Below are positions 1 to 7,575 of a stretch of 64,000 nucleotides of DNA, piece after piece (the stretch's first letter is position 1; every line of letters starts with the position of its first letter). Both the position numbers and the translations under genes were made by a program. This DNA comes from Pelagilacustribacter sp045567335 (GTDB taxonomy: Bacteria > Pseudomonadota > Alphaproteobacteria > Pelagibacterales > Pelagibacteraceae): assembly GCA_045567335.1 (NCBI GenBank), contig JBJLCZ010000002.1:1-64000 (forward strand), in the 5' to 3' direction. A model generated the notes under the pieces. That model ran no database searches, was not told where the DNA came from, and saw only the letters and a program-made list of their open reading frames with translations.

Positions 1-1240
1 ATTTAGGTTTAGATTTAGTACGAGCAGACTCATTATTTTGCTGATAATCTCGCAAACAAACATTGCAGGCTTTTTCAAGATAACCATGACTATTTTTTAA
101 TTTAGATAAATAACTTTCTTCGTCAGCTATAATTGATTTTGATATATTATGGTTTACCATTAAGTCATCAGATAGTTTAGAAACTTCTCTAATTTGATCT
201 TTTTGTATTTTGTCTAAATCCTTTTCAATTTTAGTTTTTGTATTATTGTATTCTTCTCTTGCTTCATTCAATTGACGGTGAATTTTTCCATAACCCGGAT
301 ATGCGTCATCCATTTTATAAGATGTTACAAAAGCTATAACAGCTGCCACAAAACCAATTAAAAATAAAAACCAATCATTGAGTGATAAAGGATTATTAAA
401 TGTGAACATATTGATAAAAACTTCATTAAAGTTAAAAGCTGTTTCGTTATTTGTTGCTAGAGTGGCTATTGTCCTGTAATTGGCCACAAAATAATTTAAC
501 AATAAAGAAAGTATTAAAAATAAACTAAAAGAAGCCCAGCCAAAAATTGCTTTTGTTTTATTGATATGATTTTTAAACCAAAAACAATTTTTACCAAAAA
601 ACCAACCTAAAACACCAACATTTATTAAAGATAGAACAAAAGCAGTAATTACCCCACCTATAATATAATCTTCAGAAACATCTTTAAAAAAATTAAAGTT
701 CAAAATAGTTTCACCTAATACTTCAGCAAAAAGTATACCAATGAACAAAATTTTACTAGCTGGATAATATGGTTCATATTCTAATTGGTTGTTTTGTTTA
801 AATTTCAAATACTTTTTTGTTAAACTTTCAAAACTTACTTTGGATGAGTGCAACATATCATCGGCTTCTTGTATAATTTTTTGAAAAGCATTCTTGGCAC
901 TTCTTGCAAACGTATTAAGTTGAGAAACCATTTCACTTAATTTCATGTCGCTAAACTGTCTTTCTAAATCTTGGATATAAGATATTGCCTGATTTTTTCT
1001 TTCCGTTAAAATTCCAGAGAAACTAACTATAATTTGTTGTTCTTTTGATCCAAAACTTGAGGTAGAAGATGATGGTATATTTTTTTTACCGTCCTCTTCT
1101 CCTATTTCTGCTAGTCGCCACTCTTTACAAAGTTGTTCTAAATCTAATTGGGGAAATTCAGTAGTGGTATTTGTTAAAGCATCAAGAGATTTCTTCTCAA
1201 AGATATTTGGAAATTTAAATAAAAAATTTTTTACACCCAT
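1..1240 (-). CDS. Membrane protein with coiled-coil ends, C-terminus cut by window edge
   Basis: An uninterrupted reverse reading frame starts at the ATG at 1240 and runs off the left edge after 413 codons. I do not recognise the family. The first 160 residues are polar and helix-rich. Four hydrophobic segments follow, at about residues 163-182, 190-214, 230-254 and 280-304. A charged tail rich in Lys, Glu and Gln then looks like coiled coil and holds a CxxC pair (CNVC) near the end. The layout suggests an inner-membrane protein with two long cytoplasmic arms. It lies on the left side of the broken tRNA-Leu with the nuclease gene, so both may be cargo of an integrated element. No function is assigned. 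Confidence 0.7.
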   Translation of the reverse strand, partial: MGVKNFLFKFPNIFEKKSLDALTNTTTEFPQLDLEQLCKEWRLAEIGEEDGKKNIPSSSTSSFGSKEQQIIVSFSGILTERKNQAISYIQDLERQFSDMKLSEMVSQLNTFARSAKNAFQKIIQEADDMLHSSKVSFESLTKKYLKFKQNNQLEYEPYYPASKILFIGILFAEVLGETILNFNFFKDVSEDYIIGGVITAFVLSLINVGVLGWFFGKNCFWFKNHINKTKAIFGWASFSLFLILSLLLNYFVANYRTIATLATNNETAFNFNEVFINMFTFNNPLSLNDWFLFLIGFVAAVIAFVTSYKMDDAYPGYGKIHRQLNEAREEYNNTKTKIEKDLDKIQKDQIREVSKLSDDLMVNHNISKSIIADEESYLSKLKNSHGYLEKACNVCLRDYQQNNESARTKSKPK

Positions 1241-1313
1241 ACGAGGCCAATTTGTTATAAAATAAATTTTTTAGCAAGCTTATAAAAAGCTATATTTGTA
1301 GCTAATTTCTGTT

Positions 1314-1865
1314 CTATCTTACGTCCCAGGGGTATTCAAATTTACTTTTCCACAAACCAAGTTTATTTGTTTCAGCAAATTCTTCATCTTTAATAAATTT
1401 TTTAGAATATTTTCTAAAAGCGAAAGCGTAACCTGATTTAACCATGTATGCAGATAAGCTCTCACCATTAACAAAACATTCTGCTAAAATTCGATTATAA
1501 TAATCTTTTTCCTCTTCTTCGACACATGTAACTTTATGGCCACTTATTTTATTTTGTAAAACTTCTTTTGCTTTTGCGCCGCAAAGGAATAAGGCACCAT
1601 CTTTTTCGCATGATTGTTTAATTTCAGGAGCATCAATACCAGAAAAACGATATTTCTTTTTACCAATATAAATTGTGTCCCCATCAACAATTCTTATAAA
1701 ATTTTTTGTACTTGAATTTTCAGATTTTTTTTTTGGGTTATGGCAGTGGTATGTATTGTTACTTTTTTGATTATGACAACCTTCTGAGTTGGTTCCTCCA
1801 GAGTGAGCTGAAGCATTTCCATTAACTAAAAAAAATAAAACTAATAACCCTAAAAGTTTTTTCAT
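1314..1865 (-). CDS. Secreted thermonuclease-like (SNase) protein with Cys/His-rich N-terminal motif
   Basis: This 183-residue protein starts with a Lys-Lys plus hydrophobic signal peptide ending near NASA-HSGG, so it is probably exported. The mature N-terminus has a Cys/His motif (HSGGTNSEGCHN, then YHCH) known from small metal-binding modules attached to nucleases. A staphylococcal-nuclease domain follows: RIVDGDTI, then YRFSGIDAPE and DYYNR, which supply the Arg, Glu and Arg catalytic residues of that family. It should therefore cleave nucleic acid outside the cytoplasm. The ATG at 1865 is preferred over the in-frame TTG at 1880, because a GGTAAG purine stretch precedes it and the signal peptide begins there. 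It shares strand with the membrane-protein gene; 73 bases separate them. Confidence 0.8.
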   Translation of the reverse strand: MKKLLGLLVLFFLVNGNASAHSGGTNSEGCHNQKSNNTYHCHNPKKKSENSSTKNFIRIVDGDTIYIGKKKYRFSGIDAPEIKQSCEKDGALFLCGAKAKEVLQNKISGHKVTCVEEEEKDYYNRILAECFVNGESLSAYMVKSGYAFAFRKYSKKFIKDEEFAETNKLGLWKSKFEYPWDVR

Positions 1866-1894
1866 TAATAATCTTACCAAATTTTCCGTCTCTG

Positions 1895-1914
1895 TCTCCT
1901 AGTTATCTCCTAGT
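1895..1914. repeat. Direct repeat, two copies of TCTCCTAGT
   Basis: TCTCCTAGT occurs at 1895-1903 and again at 1906-1914, separated by two bases. Closely spaced short direct repeats beside a tRNA fragment resemble the arm-type binding sites that tyrosine integrases use at attachment sites. That role is inferred only; no integrase gene is visible in the window. Confidence 0.45.
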
Positions 1915-1990
1915 CTGCACAAATTAACTTGCCTTGATTTCTAATGCTAATTGAAGGGTTAAATAAGAAAGTTAGGAGTGATAATGTTTT

Positions 1991-2014
1991 GAGACTACCT
2001 GAGACTGTCTGAGA
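1991..2014. repeat. 10-base tandem repeats GAGACTRYCT
   Basis: Two adjacent 10-mers, GAGACTACCT and GAGACTGTCT, are followed by GAGA, the start of a third decayed unit. The helical-turn spacing (10 bp) and the position 26 bases left of the tRNA-Leu fragment fit protein-binding repeats at an integration site, though chance duplication cannot be excluded. Confidence 0.4.
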
Positions 2015-2039
2015 TAATGAAGTTTGTGAATCCCTGGGG

Positions 2040-2078
2040 TTTTAAGTCCTTTGCGTCTACCAATTTCACCACGAGGGC
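2040..2078 (-). pseudogene. Truncated tRNA-Leu(UAA), 5' half only
   Basis: Read on the reverse strand, 2078-2040 is a canonical tRNA-Leu 5' half: a GCCCTCG acceptor strand, a class II D-arm (GTGAAATTGGTAGACGC), and an anticodon loop CTTAAAA with anticodon TAA at 2044-2042. After the anticodon loop the match stops. The next bases do not pair back with the anticodon stem, and no variable arm, T-loop or acceptor 3' strand follows. The gene is therefore broken at the anticodon loop, a common crossover point for integrases. A functional tRNA-Leu(UAA) must exist elsewhere in the genome. Confidence 0.7.
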
Positions 2079-2087
2079 ATCCTGTTT

Positions 2088-2108
2088 TTATTGTTATTGT
2101 TATTGTTA
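2088..2108. repeat. TTATTG microsatellite (three units plus TTA)
   Basis: TTATTG is repeated three times in tandem and followed by TTA, 10 bases outside the 5' end of the tRNA-Leu fragment. It is simple-sequence DNA with no inferred role. Confidence 0.6.
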
Positions 2109-2113
2109 ATATA

Positions 2114-2141
2114 TTAATACATTAGAATTTTAAAGTGGCAA
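2114..2141 (-). promoter_or_regulatory. Possible sigma70 promoter of the broken tRNA-Leu
   Basis: On the reverse strand TTGCCA (complement of 2136-2141) is followed after 16 bases by TATTAA (complement of 2114-2119), about 35 bases ahead of tRNA position 1. The -35 element matches the consensus at five of six bases and the -10 at four of six. In DNA this AT-rich such matches arise by chance, so this is only a candidate. If active, it would transcribe a tRNA half. Confidence 0.25.
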
Positions 2142-2193
2142 AAAAAATAAATTTTGATTATTTTTGTATATTATGAACAAAGATTAAAGAATA

Positions 2194-3390
2194 ATGAAAT
2201 TAAAAATCTTAATCGGTATCGCTTTTATATCAATTTTCTATTGGGTTATAGGAACATATGTCATTGAGAATGATAAATTAAAATTTGTAAAAGACAAAAT
2301 TCCCAACTATTTCAATTGGAAATATATTGTAAAAAAATTTATTTTTTTTAAAGACAATAAAAAAAAAATAATAATAAAATCAGATGGATCTAAGATCTTT
2401 GAGCTATCTGAGGATAATAATATATATATATATACAGATGAAGATGAAGATCAAAAATTAAGAATTAATGGTATTTTAAAAGATAGAAAAATAAATTGCT
2501 TAAATACTTCATTTAGAAAAGATAAAATAATTGAAATCAATAAATTCAATTCAGATTGTAAAAATGCAATTTATTATATTGGTATTGTTGAGAATAAATT
2601 TTATAAAAATTTATATTTTAATTTTGGTGTTAAGCAAAAAGAAGGTAAAAGTAAAAATTTATTAGTTTTTCCTTCTACAGCTTTTTATAACTATAACTCT
2701 AATATTTATAATTTAAACGTTTACACAACAAAAAATTCTGAATATGTTTCAAATTTATCTGAAATTCCTTTAAATACATCAGCTAATTATATTCATAAAG
2801 TTGGAAAATCAATTCATAATTTAAAAAGTGTTTTTAATGATTTTGATATAATTAATGATTATAATATAGAAAATGTTTCATTAGAAAATTATGATTTAAT
2901 AATTTTACCTTTGCATCAAGAATATTATTCAAAACGCTTCTTTGACAAACTTTTAAATTTTATTAAATCAAAAGAAAAAAATATTCTATCAATAGGAGCC
3001 TCAAATTTTAGCAGAGAAATTTATTTTAAAGAAAATTCAATAATCTATAAAAATTATGATAATTGGAAAATTGGAGATGTTTACAATCAAATTTCTTTAG
3101 GTTTAAATTTTTTTTATGACACCGATAAAGACAATTTTAATTTAAGTTGTACATTTGTAAATGACAAAGATTTAGCGTTAGGTTACATAGCAAGACCTGT
3201 AATCACTGATAATATAGATTATTTTTTTTATGATATTAATTGTGATGATAATATTGAAATTCCTTTACTAGGCAGCCAAACTTTTTTTAAAGATGGCGGT
3301 AAGTTTATACAAATACTTCCGGATGGGATTGGATTAAATTTTGATAAAATTGATTATTTAAAATCAGAGATTTTAAATCAATTAAATTAA
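2194..3390 (+). CDS. Membrane-anchored protein resembling the C-terminal domain of N,N-dimethylformamidase large subunit
   Basis: The 398-residue protein has one N-terminal hydrophobic segment (about residues 4-23) with a short cytoplasmic start, then a Lys/Asn-rich extracytoplasmic body. The middle reads LLVFPSTAFYNYNS and later YDLIILPLHQEYYS followed by LSIGASNFSREI. This order (an aromatic-rich 'pst.w..yn' strand, a 'hpEyws' segment and a 'lGgN.f' strand) resembles the C-terminal domain of the dimethylformamidase beta subunit, a glutamine-amidotransferase-like fold. The resemblance is weak and by eye, and the N-terminal catalytic metal domain of that enzyme is absent. It lies next to two glycosyltransferases, so a cell-surface role is plausible. 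Confidence 0.5.
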   Translation: MKLKILIGIAFISIFYWVIGTYVIENDKLKFVKDKIPNYFNWKYIVKKFIFFKDNKKKIIIKSDGSKIFELSEDNNIYIYTDEDEDQKLRINGILKDRKINCLNTSFRKDKIIEINKFNSDCKNAIYYIGIVENKFYKNLYFNFGVKQKEGKSKNLLVFPSTAFYNYNSNIYNLNVYTTKNSEYVSNLSEIPLNTSANYIHKVGKSIHNLKSVFNDFDIINDYNIENVSLENYDLIILPLHQEYYSKRFFDKLLNFIKSKEKNILSIGASNFSREIYFKENSIIYKNYDNWKIGDVYNQISLGLNFFYDTDKDNFNLSCTFVNDKDLALGYIARPVITDNIDYFFYDINCDDNIEIPLLGSQTFFKDGGKFIQILPDGIGLNFDKIDYLKSEILNQLN

Positions 3391-3483
3391 AATTACTTTG
3401 AATTTTTTATTAAATAAACAATTAATGGACTTTGTTTAATCCAATGAAATTTTTTTATTTATCTGTCTTTGATGAGTTAAATT

Positions 3484-4395
3484 TCAACTATTATATCTTA
3501 AAGACTTTAAGATATTTTTGTTTTCAATAGTTTTGATATCTATTTTGAGATTTTTGTTAGTTCTCATGTCTTTCTCGTCAACCCAAATACCAGCGGCAAG
3601 ATGAAGTATTCCTATATTGTTATGAGGTAGGTTGGGTTCAACGAAAGTATTAATTTTTTCATTATATTTAGGTAGCAAATTACTAGCAATCCAATTGCAG
3701 TATAGAGGTAAAAACTCTGTAGGTACTTTATCAATGTATACTGAAATATTAATAGCTAATCCCTCTGAACCAAATATTCTACCTTTTGATAAAGTTTTTT
3801 TTAAATTTTTTTGCCAAACTTTCCAGCAATTGGAATTTTTTTCTAATGAAAAAACTCCTATATTTAAATGCGGTGCAAAAGCTATTTTTCTAGCATCTTT
3901 TTCATTTATGCCAGATGATTTAGCATGTTTATAATTTTGAGAATTTATAATAGCTATTTTACTAAATAGCCATTTAACATTTGCCATTATACGATATCCA
4001 GGTCCTATTGACTGAACGATTCCAAGCTTACCGTCATTACAAGCTTTAAAAAATAAGTCTATACATTCCCAATTATTTACCCAGGCATCACAATCAATCC
4101 ATAAGTATTTTTCAAAATCAGGAAAGTATTCTGGCAAAAATGCTCTTGAAACTTGACTCTTTAACCATTCTTTACCTAATGTTTTATATGAGGGTACTTC
4201 AATATCCCAATTAGCCTTTTTGATTAAATGAACCTTTGTTTTTAATATTTCAATTTGTTCGTCTCTTAATCCAGCATCTAAAACACAAATAGAAACATTT
4301 TCACTTTGTTTAAAACTTTTAATAGAATCTATAAGTTCAATCAATAATTCAAAATATTTCTCGTCAGCCAGAGTGACAATAGCATTATTTTTCAT
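3484..4395 (-). CDS. Glycosyltransferase, family 8-like (GT-A fold)
   Basis: The 303-residue protein begins with a GT-A nucleotide-binding strand (NNAIVTLADEKYFELLIEL) and carries the DxD metal/sugar-nucleotide motif in LWIDCDAW near residue 100. It has no membrane segment, so it is probably a cytoplasmic enzyme adding a sugar to a surface glycan. The arrangement, with an 'SIK.F' helix, a 'VLDAGL' strand and then the DxD, fits family 8-type transferases. The start overlaps the end of the upstream family 17-like transferase by 11 bases, so the two are co-transcribed. Donor and acceptor sugars cannot be told from sequence. Confidence 0.7.
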   Translation of the reverse strand: MKNNAIVTLADEKYFELLIELIDSIKSFKQSENVSICVLDAGLRDEQIEILKTKVHLIKKANWDIEVPSYKTLGKEWLKSQVSRAFLPEYFPDFEKYLWIDCDAWVNNWECIDLFFKACNDGKLGIVQSIGPGYRIMANVKWLFSKIAIINSQNYKHAKSSGINEKDARKIAFAPHLNIGVFSLEKNSNCWKVWQKNLKKTLSKGRIFGSEGLAINISVYIDKVPTEFLPLYCNWIASNLLPKYNEKINTFVEPNLPHNNIGILHLAAGIWVDEKDMRTNKNLKIDIKTIENKNILKSLRYNS

Positions 4396-5290
4396 TTATT
4401 TTTTCTAACCAATCTTTATATTTAATAGTATTTTTTTGAATATATTGAGGAAGCTCATTTATATCTGAAATAGTTAAGCTTTGAGTACCGTCAATTTTAT
4501 CACTTTTCATGTCTGCTTTTAAATTATACACCGATTTTTTATTTTTCATGATTTCTTTGATCTTTTCTGTTCCAAGAGGTTTTAAATCATATTCTCTGTG
4601 ATGAAGATATGTCCTCATTTTTTTTTCTATATCCTCTGCAGATTTCATATTAGAAAAATGCCAACCTCCATTTTCAATAAAATCAATATTTGAATATTTT
4701 TTGTCAGAAAATAACGTATCAAATCTCCACAATGGATATTTTTTATCTTTAATATTTCTTAGCCATTGAGGTGAAATTAAATTCTTTTTTTTGCAAGCCT
4801 TTGATCCATACCATTCAAATAAATCTAATTTTAGATTAAATTTGTAATAATAAAATTTTTGTTTGAAAAGAATAATTTTGTTTTTAATTTTTTCTAAATT
4901 TATATTTTCTAAATTGGGTATTTCATCCACATCAGATACTATAACTAAATCTTCATCAGATGCTTCCTCAAGACCTTTTGAAATTGTATTTCGTTGTAAA
5001 TTCTCACGCTTTAATGCGTTTAAAATATACTTTGAATTTTTTTTGTTAACATTTTCATTATCATCTATGGCAAATAAATCATCAGGTTTTTTATCTAATA
5101 TAATATAATTAATTTTATTTTTAAATTGGCTATATTTATTAATATCAAATAAAAGTTTTCTCTTTTCTCCGCTATGAGTAAATGTGCTTTCGATTATTAC
5201 GAATTTATCTACAAAGCTATTTAGATGATTTAGCCTCAAATCAAGTATCATATTCTCATCATAGAACATAAAACAATCAAAAATTTTCAT
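4385..5290 (-). CDS. Glycosyltransferase family 17-like protein
   Basis: The 301-residue protein starts MKIFDCFMFYDENMIL and has FVIIESTFTHSG near residue 35 and DLVIVSDVDEIPN near residue 115. This opening, an 'ES..THSG' strand and an SDvDEIPN acidic motif together are characteristic of family 17, whose best-known member adds GlcNAc to beta-mannose in eukaryotic N-glycans; bacterial members occur in polysaccharide clusters. It is followed by the family 8-like gene with an 11-base overlap. The acceptor is unknown; the acidic SDVDE presumably binds the metal-nucleotide sugar. Confidence 0.78.
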   Translation of the reverse strand: MKIFDCFMFYDENMILDLRLNHLNSFVDKFVIIESTFTHSGEKRKLLFDINKYSQFKNKINYIILDKKPDDLFAIDDNENVNKKNSKYILNALKRENLQRNTISKGLEEASDEDLVIVSDVDEIPNLENINLEKIKNKIILFKQKFYYYKFNLKLDLFEWYGSKACKKKNLISPQWLRNIKDKKYPLWRFDTLFSDKKYSNIDFIENGGWHFSNMKSAEDIEKKMRTYLHHREYDLKPLGTEKIKEIMKNKKSVYNLKADMKSDKIDGTQSLTISDINELPQYIQKNTIKYKDWLEKINEK

Positions 5291-5324
5291 AGGTTTATTA
5301 TTTAGTTAATTTGTAAACTATATA

Positions 5325-6104
5325 TTATGTATTTCTAACTTTAAATATTTTTATACTCTTTTTTTTAATTAATTTTTTTATGTCATTCAAACAAGTATTA
5401 AGTTTACTTTTATCTGTAGAACGTAATACAATTGATACTCCAACTTTTCCTAATCTAAAAAAAGGATAACTTCCTATCTGAACTTTAGAGGAATGTTTTT
5501 TTTGAACTTTACTTAATTCTCGGGCAATATTACTTTCAACTGTCATAAGATTCATTGAACTACTAATAGTTTTTTTTCCTTTAACTAAATATTTTTTACA
5601 ATTTTCTATCATTGATTTAATAATTGATGGTATTCCTGGTAAGCAAAATACATTCTTAATTATAAAACCAGGAGCAGCACTAGAAGGATTGTAAATTAAT
5701 GATGAGGTTTTTGGCATTTTAGCCATTTTTTTTCTACCGTCATTAAATTTAATTTTTCCATAGTATTTTTCTAAAATCGAGAATGCTTCAGGATGATATT
5801 CATACTTAACTTTGAAAGCTTTAGAAATTGATTTAGCAGTAATATCGTCATGCGTTGGTCCTATACCCCCAGTAGTAAAAACATATTTAAAATTTTTACT
5901 TAACTCTAATATATTTTTTATGATTTTTTTTTCATCATCTGGAATAATTCTTACTTCATCAACATTTATTCCACATTCTAAATTTAACCATTTAGAAAGA
6001 AATGCCACATTTAAATCTTGGGTTCTACCTGATAATATTTCATTGCCAATTATAAGAATTGATGCATTTATTTTTTTATTCTTTTTTATCATAGTTTGGT
6101 ACAT
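5325..6104 (-). CDS. CinA-type protein, molybdopterin-binding-like domain only
   Basis: The 259-residue protein matches the N-terminal MoCF-like domain of CinA: SILIIGNEILSGRTQD at the start, then FTTGGIGPTHDDITAKSI around residue 90 and a CLPGIP turn. It lacks the C-terminal nicotinamide-nucleotide amidase domain, as in the short YfaY-like forms; short forms are associated with nucleotide/ADP-ribose salvage rather than competence. A second ATG lies four codons in (6092) and could be the start. Its start codon is only six bases from the sfsA ATG on the other strand, so any promoter must lie inside a neighbouring gene. Confidence 0.85.
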   Translation of the reverse strand: MYQTMIKKNKKINASILIIGNEILSGRTQDLNVAFLSKWLNLECGINVDEVRIIPDDEKKIIKNILELSKNFKYVFTTGGIGPTHDDITAKSISKAFKVKYEYHPEAFSILEKYYGKIKFNDGRKKMAKMPKTSSLIYNPSSAAPGFIIKNVFCLPGIPSIIKSMIENCKKYLVKGKKTISSSMNLMTVESNIARELSKVQKKHSSKVQIGSYPFFRLGKVGVSIVLRSTDKSKLNTCLNDIKKLIKKKSIKIFKVRNT

Positions 6105-6110
6105 TTATAT

Positions 6111-6809
6111 ATGAATTTTGAAAATCCATTAATACCAGGTGTTTTAATAAAAAGATATAAACGTTTTTTTGTAGATATTAAAATTAAAAATAAAATAATT
6201 ACTGCTCATTGTCCTAACACAGGCTCAATGATGGGTCTTTTAACTAAAAATAATAAAGTTTGGATCAGTTTTTCAAATAATAAAAAAAGAAAATTAAAAT
6301 ATACTCTTCAGGTAATTGAAGTAAATAAAAAAAAAGTAGGTGTAAATACACATTTGACGAATAAAATTGTGTTAGAAGCGTTAAATAATAATTTTTTTAA
6401 ATATTTTACTAATCCAACTATTAAGTCAGAGCAGAAATTTGGAGAAAATACTAGATTTGATTTTTTAATATCTGAAAAAAATAAAAAATCTTTTTTAGAA
6501 GTCAAGAACGTTACTTTATCTAGAAGCAATAAATTAGCTGAATTTCCAGACTCAATAACATCCAGAGGTTTAAAACATGTTAACTCTTTAATTCAGGCAA
6601 AAAGAAAAGGTTTTGATTGTTATTTGTTATATGTGGTTCAAAGAGAGGATTGTAATAGCTTTAAAATTGCTAAAGATATAGATTCTGAGTACTCAAAATT
6701 GTTAACAGAAGCGATTAAAAATGACATTAAAATACTTTGCTATGATTGTAAATTTTCAACAAAAGGAATAAAACTTAACAAACAATTAAAATTACTCAAC
6801 TATGAATAA
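6111..6809 (+). CDS. sfsA: SfsA family protein (sugar fermentation stimulation protein homologue)
   Basis: The 232-residue protein has family marks throughout: NPLIPGVLIKRYKRFFVD at the start, ITAHCPNTGSMMGL near residue 37, and TRFDFLISEKNKKSFLEVKN near residue 120, which supplies the D...E.K nuclease-like triad. SfsA proteins have a nuclease-type fold and were named for enhancing maltose use in E. coli; the true biochemical role is unsettled. The ATG at 6111 is chosen because it matches the usual start of the family; the longer frame needs a TTG at 6096 inside the opposing gene. The stop overlaps the start of map by eight bases. Confidence 0.88.
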   Translation: MNFENPLIPGVLIKRYKRFFVDIKIKNKIITAHCPNTGSMMGLLTKNNKVWISFSNNKKRKLKYTLQVIEVNKKKVGVNTHLTNKIVLEALNNNFFKYFTNPTIKSEQKFGENTRFDFLISEKNKKSFLEVKNVTLSRSNKLAEFPDSITSRGLKHVNSLIQAKRKGFDCYLLYVVQREDCNSFKIAKDIDSEYSKLLTEAIKNDIKILCYDCKFSTKGIKLNKQLKLLNYE

Positions 6810-7575
6810 AAATATTTCTGAGTCTTTTGAAAAAACAAGAATTGCTGGCAGTATAGCAGCTGGTACACTAGATGAGGTTTCTAAATTTATTCGCCCGGGT
6901 GTGACAACAGATCAAATTAACGATCTTTGTTATGAGTTTATAAATGATAATGGTGGTTACTCTGCTCCACTTTTTTATCGTGGATACCCAAAGTCATGTT
7001 GCACTTCGTCAAATCACATAGTTTGTCATGGTATACCAGGTGACAAATATCTCAGTGATGGTGACATTGTAAATGTAGATGTTACTGTTCTTAAAAATGG
7101 ATGGCACGGAGACACAAGTAGAATGTTTGCTATTGGTGATATCTCTATTAAGGCAAAAAAATTAATAGAAATAACTTACAAATCAATGATGAGTGCAATA
7201 AATATTTTGAAAAAAGATATAACTATCGGCGATATTGGCAATAAAATACAAACTTTCGTAGAAAAGGAAGGATTCTCAGTTGTTAGAGATTTTTGTGGTC
7301 ACGGAATAGGAGAAAAGTTTCATAAAGAACCTAATATTTTACATTATGGAAAAAAAGGAACAGGTCCAAAATTAAAAGAAGGAATGATTTTTACTATTGA
7401 ACCAATGATAAATGAGGGCGTATTTGAAACAAAAACTTTAAAGGACGGTTGGACTGCTGTGACTAAAGATAAAAAATTATCTGCACAATTTGAACATACT
7501 GTTGGTATAACAAATAGTGGATTTGAAATTTTTACTAATTCAAAAAATAGTTTAAATTTTCCTTTTTTAAAATAA
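6802..7575 (+). CDS. map: Methionine aminopeptidase type I
   Basis: This 257-residue protein removes the initiator methionine from nascent proteins in the cytoplasm. The five metal ligands of the pita-bread fold are all present: Asp near 93 (NVDVT), Asp near 104 (WHGDTSR), His near 167 (CGHGIG), Glu near 200 (TIEPM) and Glu near 231 (QFEHT), with the conserved HGIPGD histidine upstream. The length is typical of type Ia without a zinc-finger extension. It overlaps sfsA upstream, and its last base is the first of purB, so it heads a tightly packed purine gene run. Confidence 0.96.
   Translation: MNKNISESFEKTRIAGSIAAGTLDEVSKFIRPGVTTDQINDLCYEFINDNGGYSAPLFYRGYPKSCCTSSNHIVCHGIPGDKYLSDGDIVNVDVTVLKNGWHGDTSRMFAIGDISIKAKKLIEITYKSMMSAINILKKDITIGDIGNKIQTFVEKEGFSVVRDFCGHGIGEKFHKEPNILHYGKKGTGPKLKEGMIFTIEPMINEGVFETKTLKDGWTAVTKDKKLSAQFEHTVGITNSGFEIFTNSKNSLNFPFLK

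Larger units (their letters stand above)
1866..2193. other. 328-bp gene-free stretch around a broken tRNA-Leu
   Basis: No convincing reading frame is present. The stretch contains, left to right, two copies of a 9-base repeat, a set of 10-base repeats, the 5' half of a tRNA-Leu gene on the reverse strand, a hexanucleotide microsatellite and a possible promoter for the tRNA. It separates the nuclease/membrane-protein genes from the polysaccharide-type genes, and I read it as a remnant integration junction. Confidence 0.5.

Noticed and set aside
1992..2078. Complete tRNA-Leu gene
   Set aside because: Only the 5' half to the anticodon loop fits; no anticodon 3' strand, T-loop or acceptor 3' strand is present.
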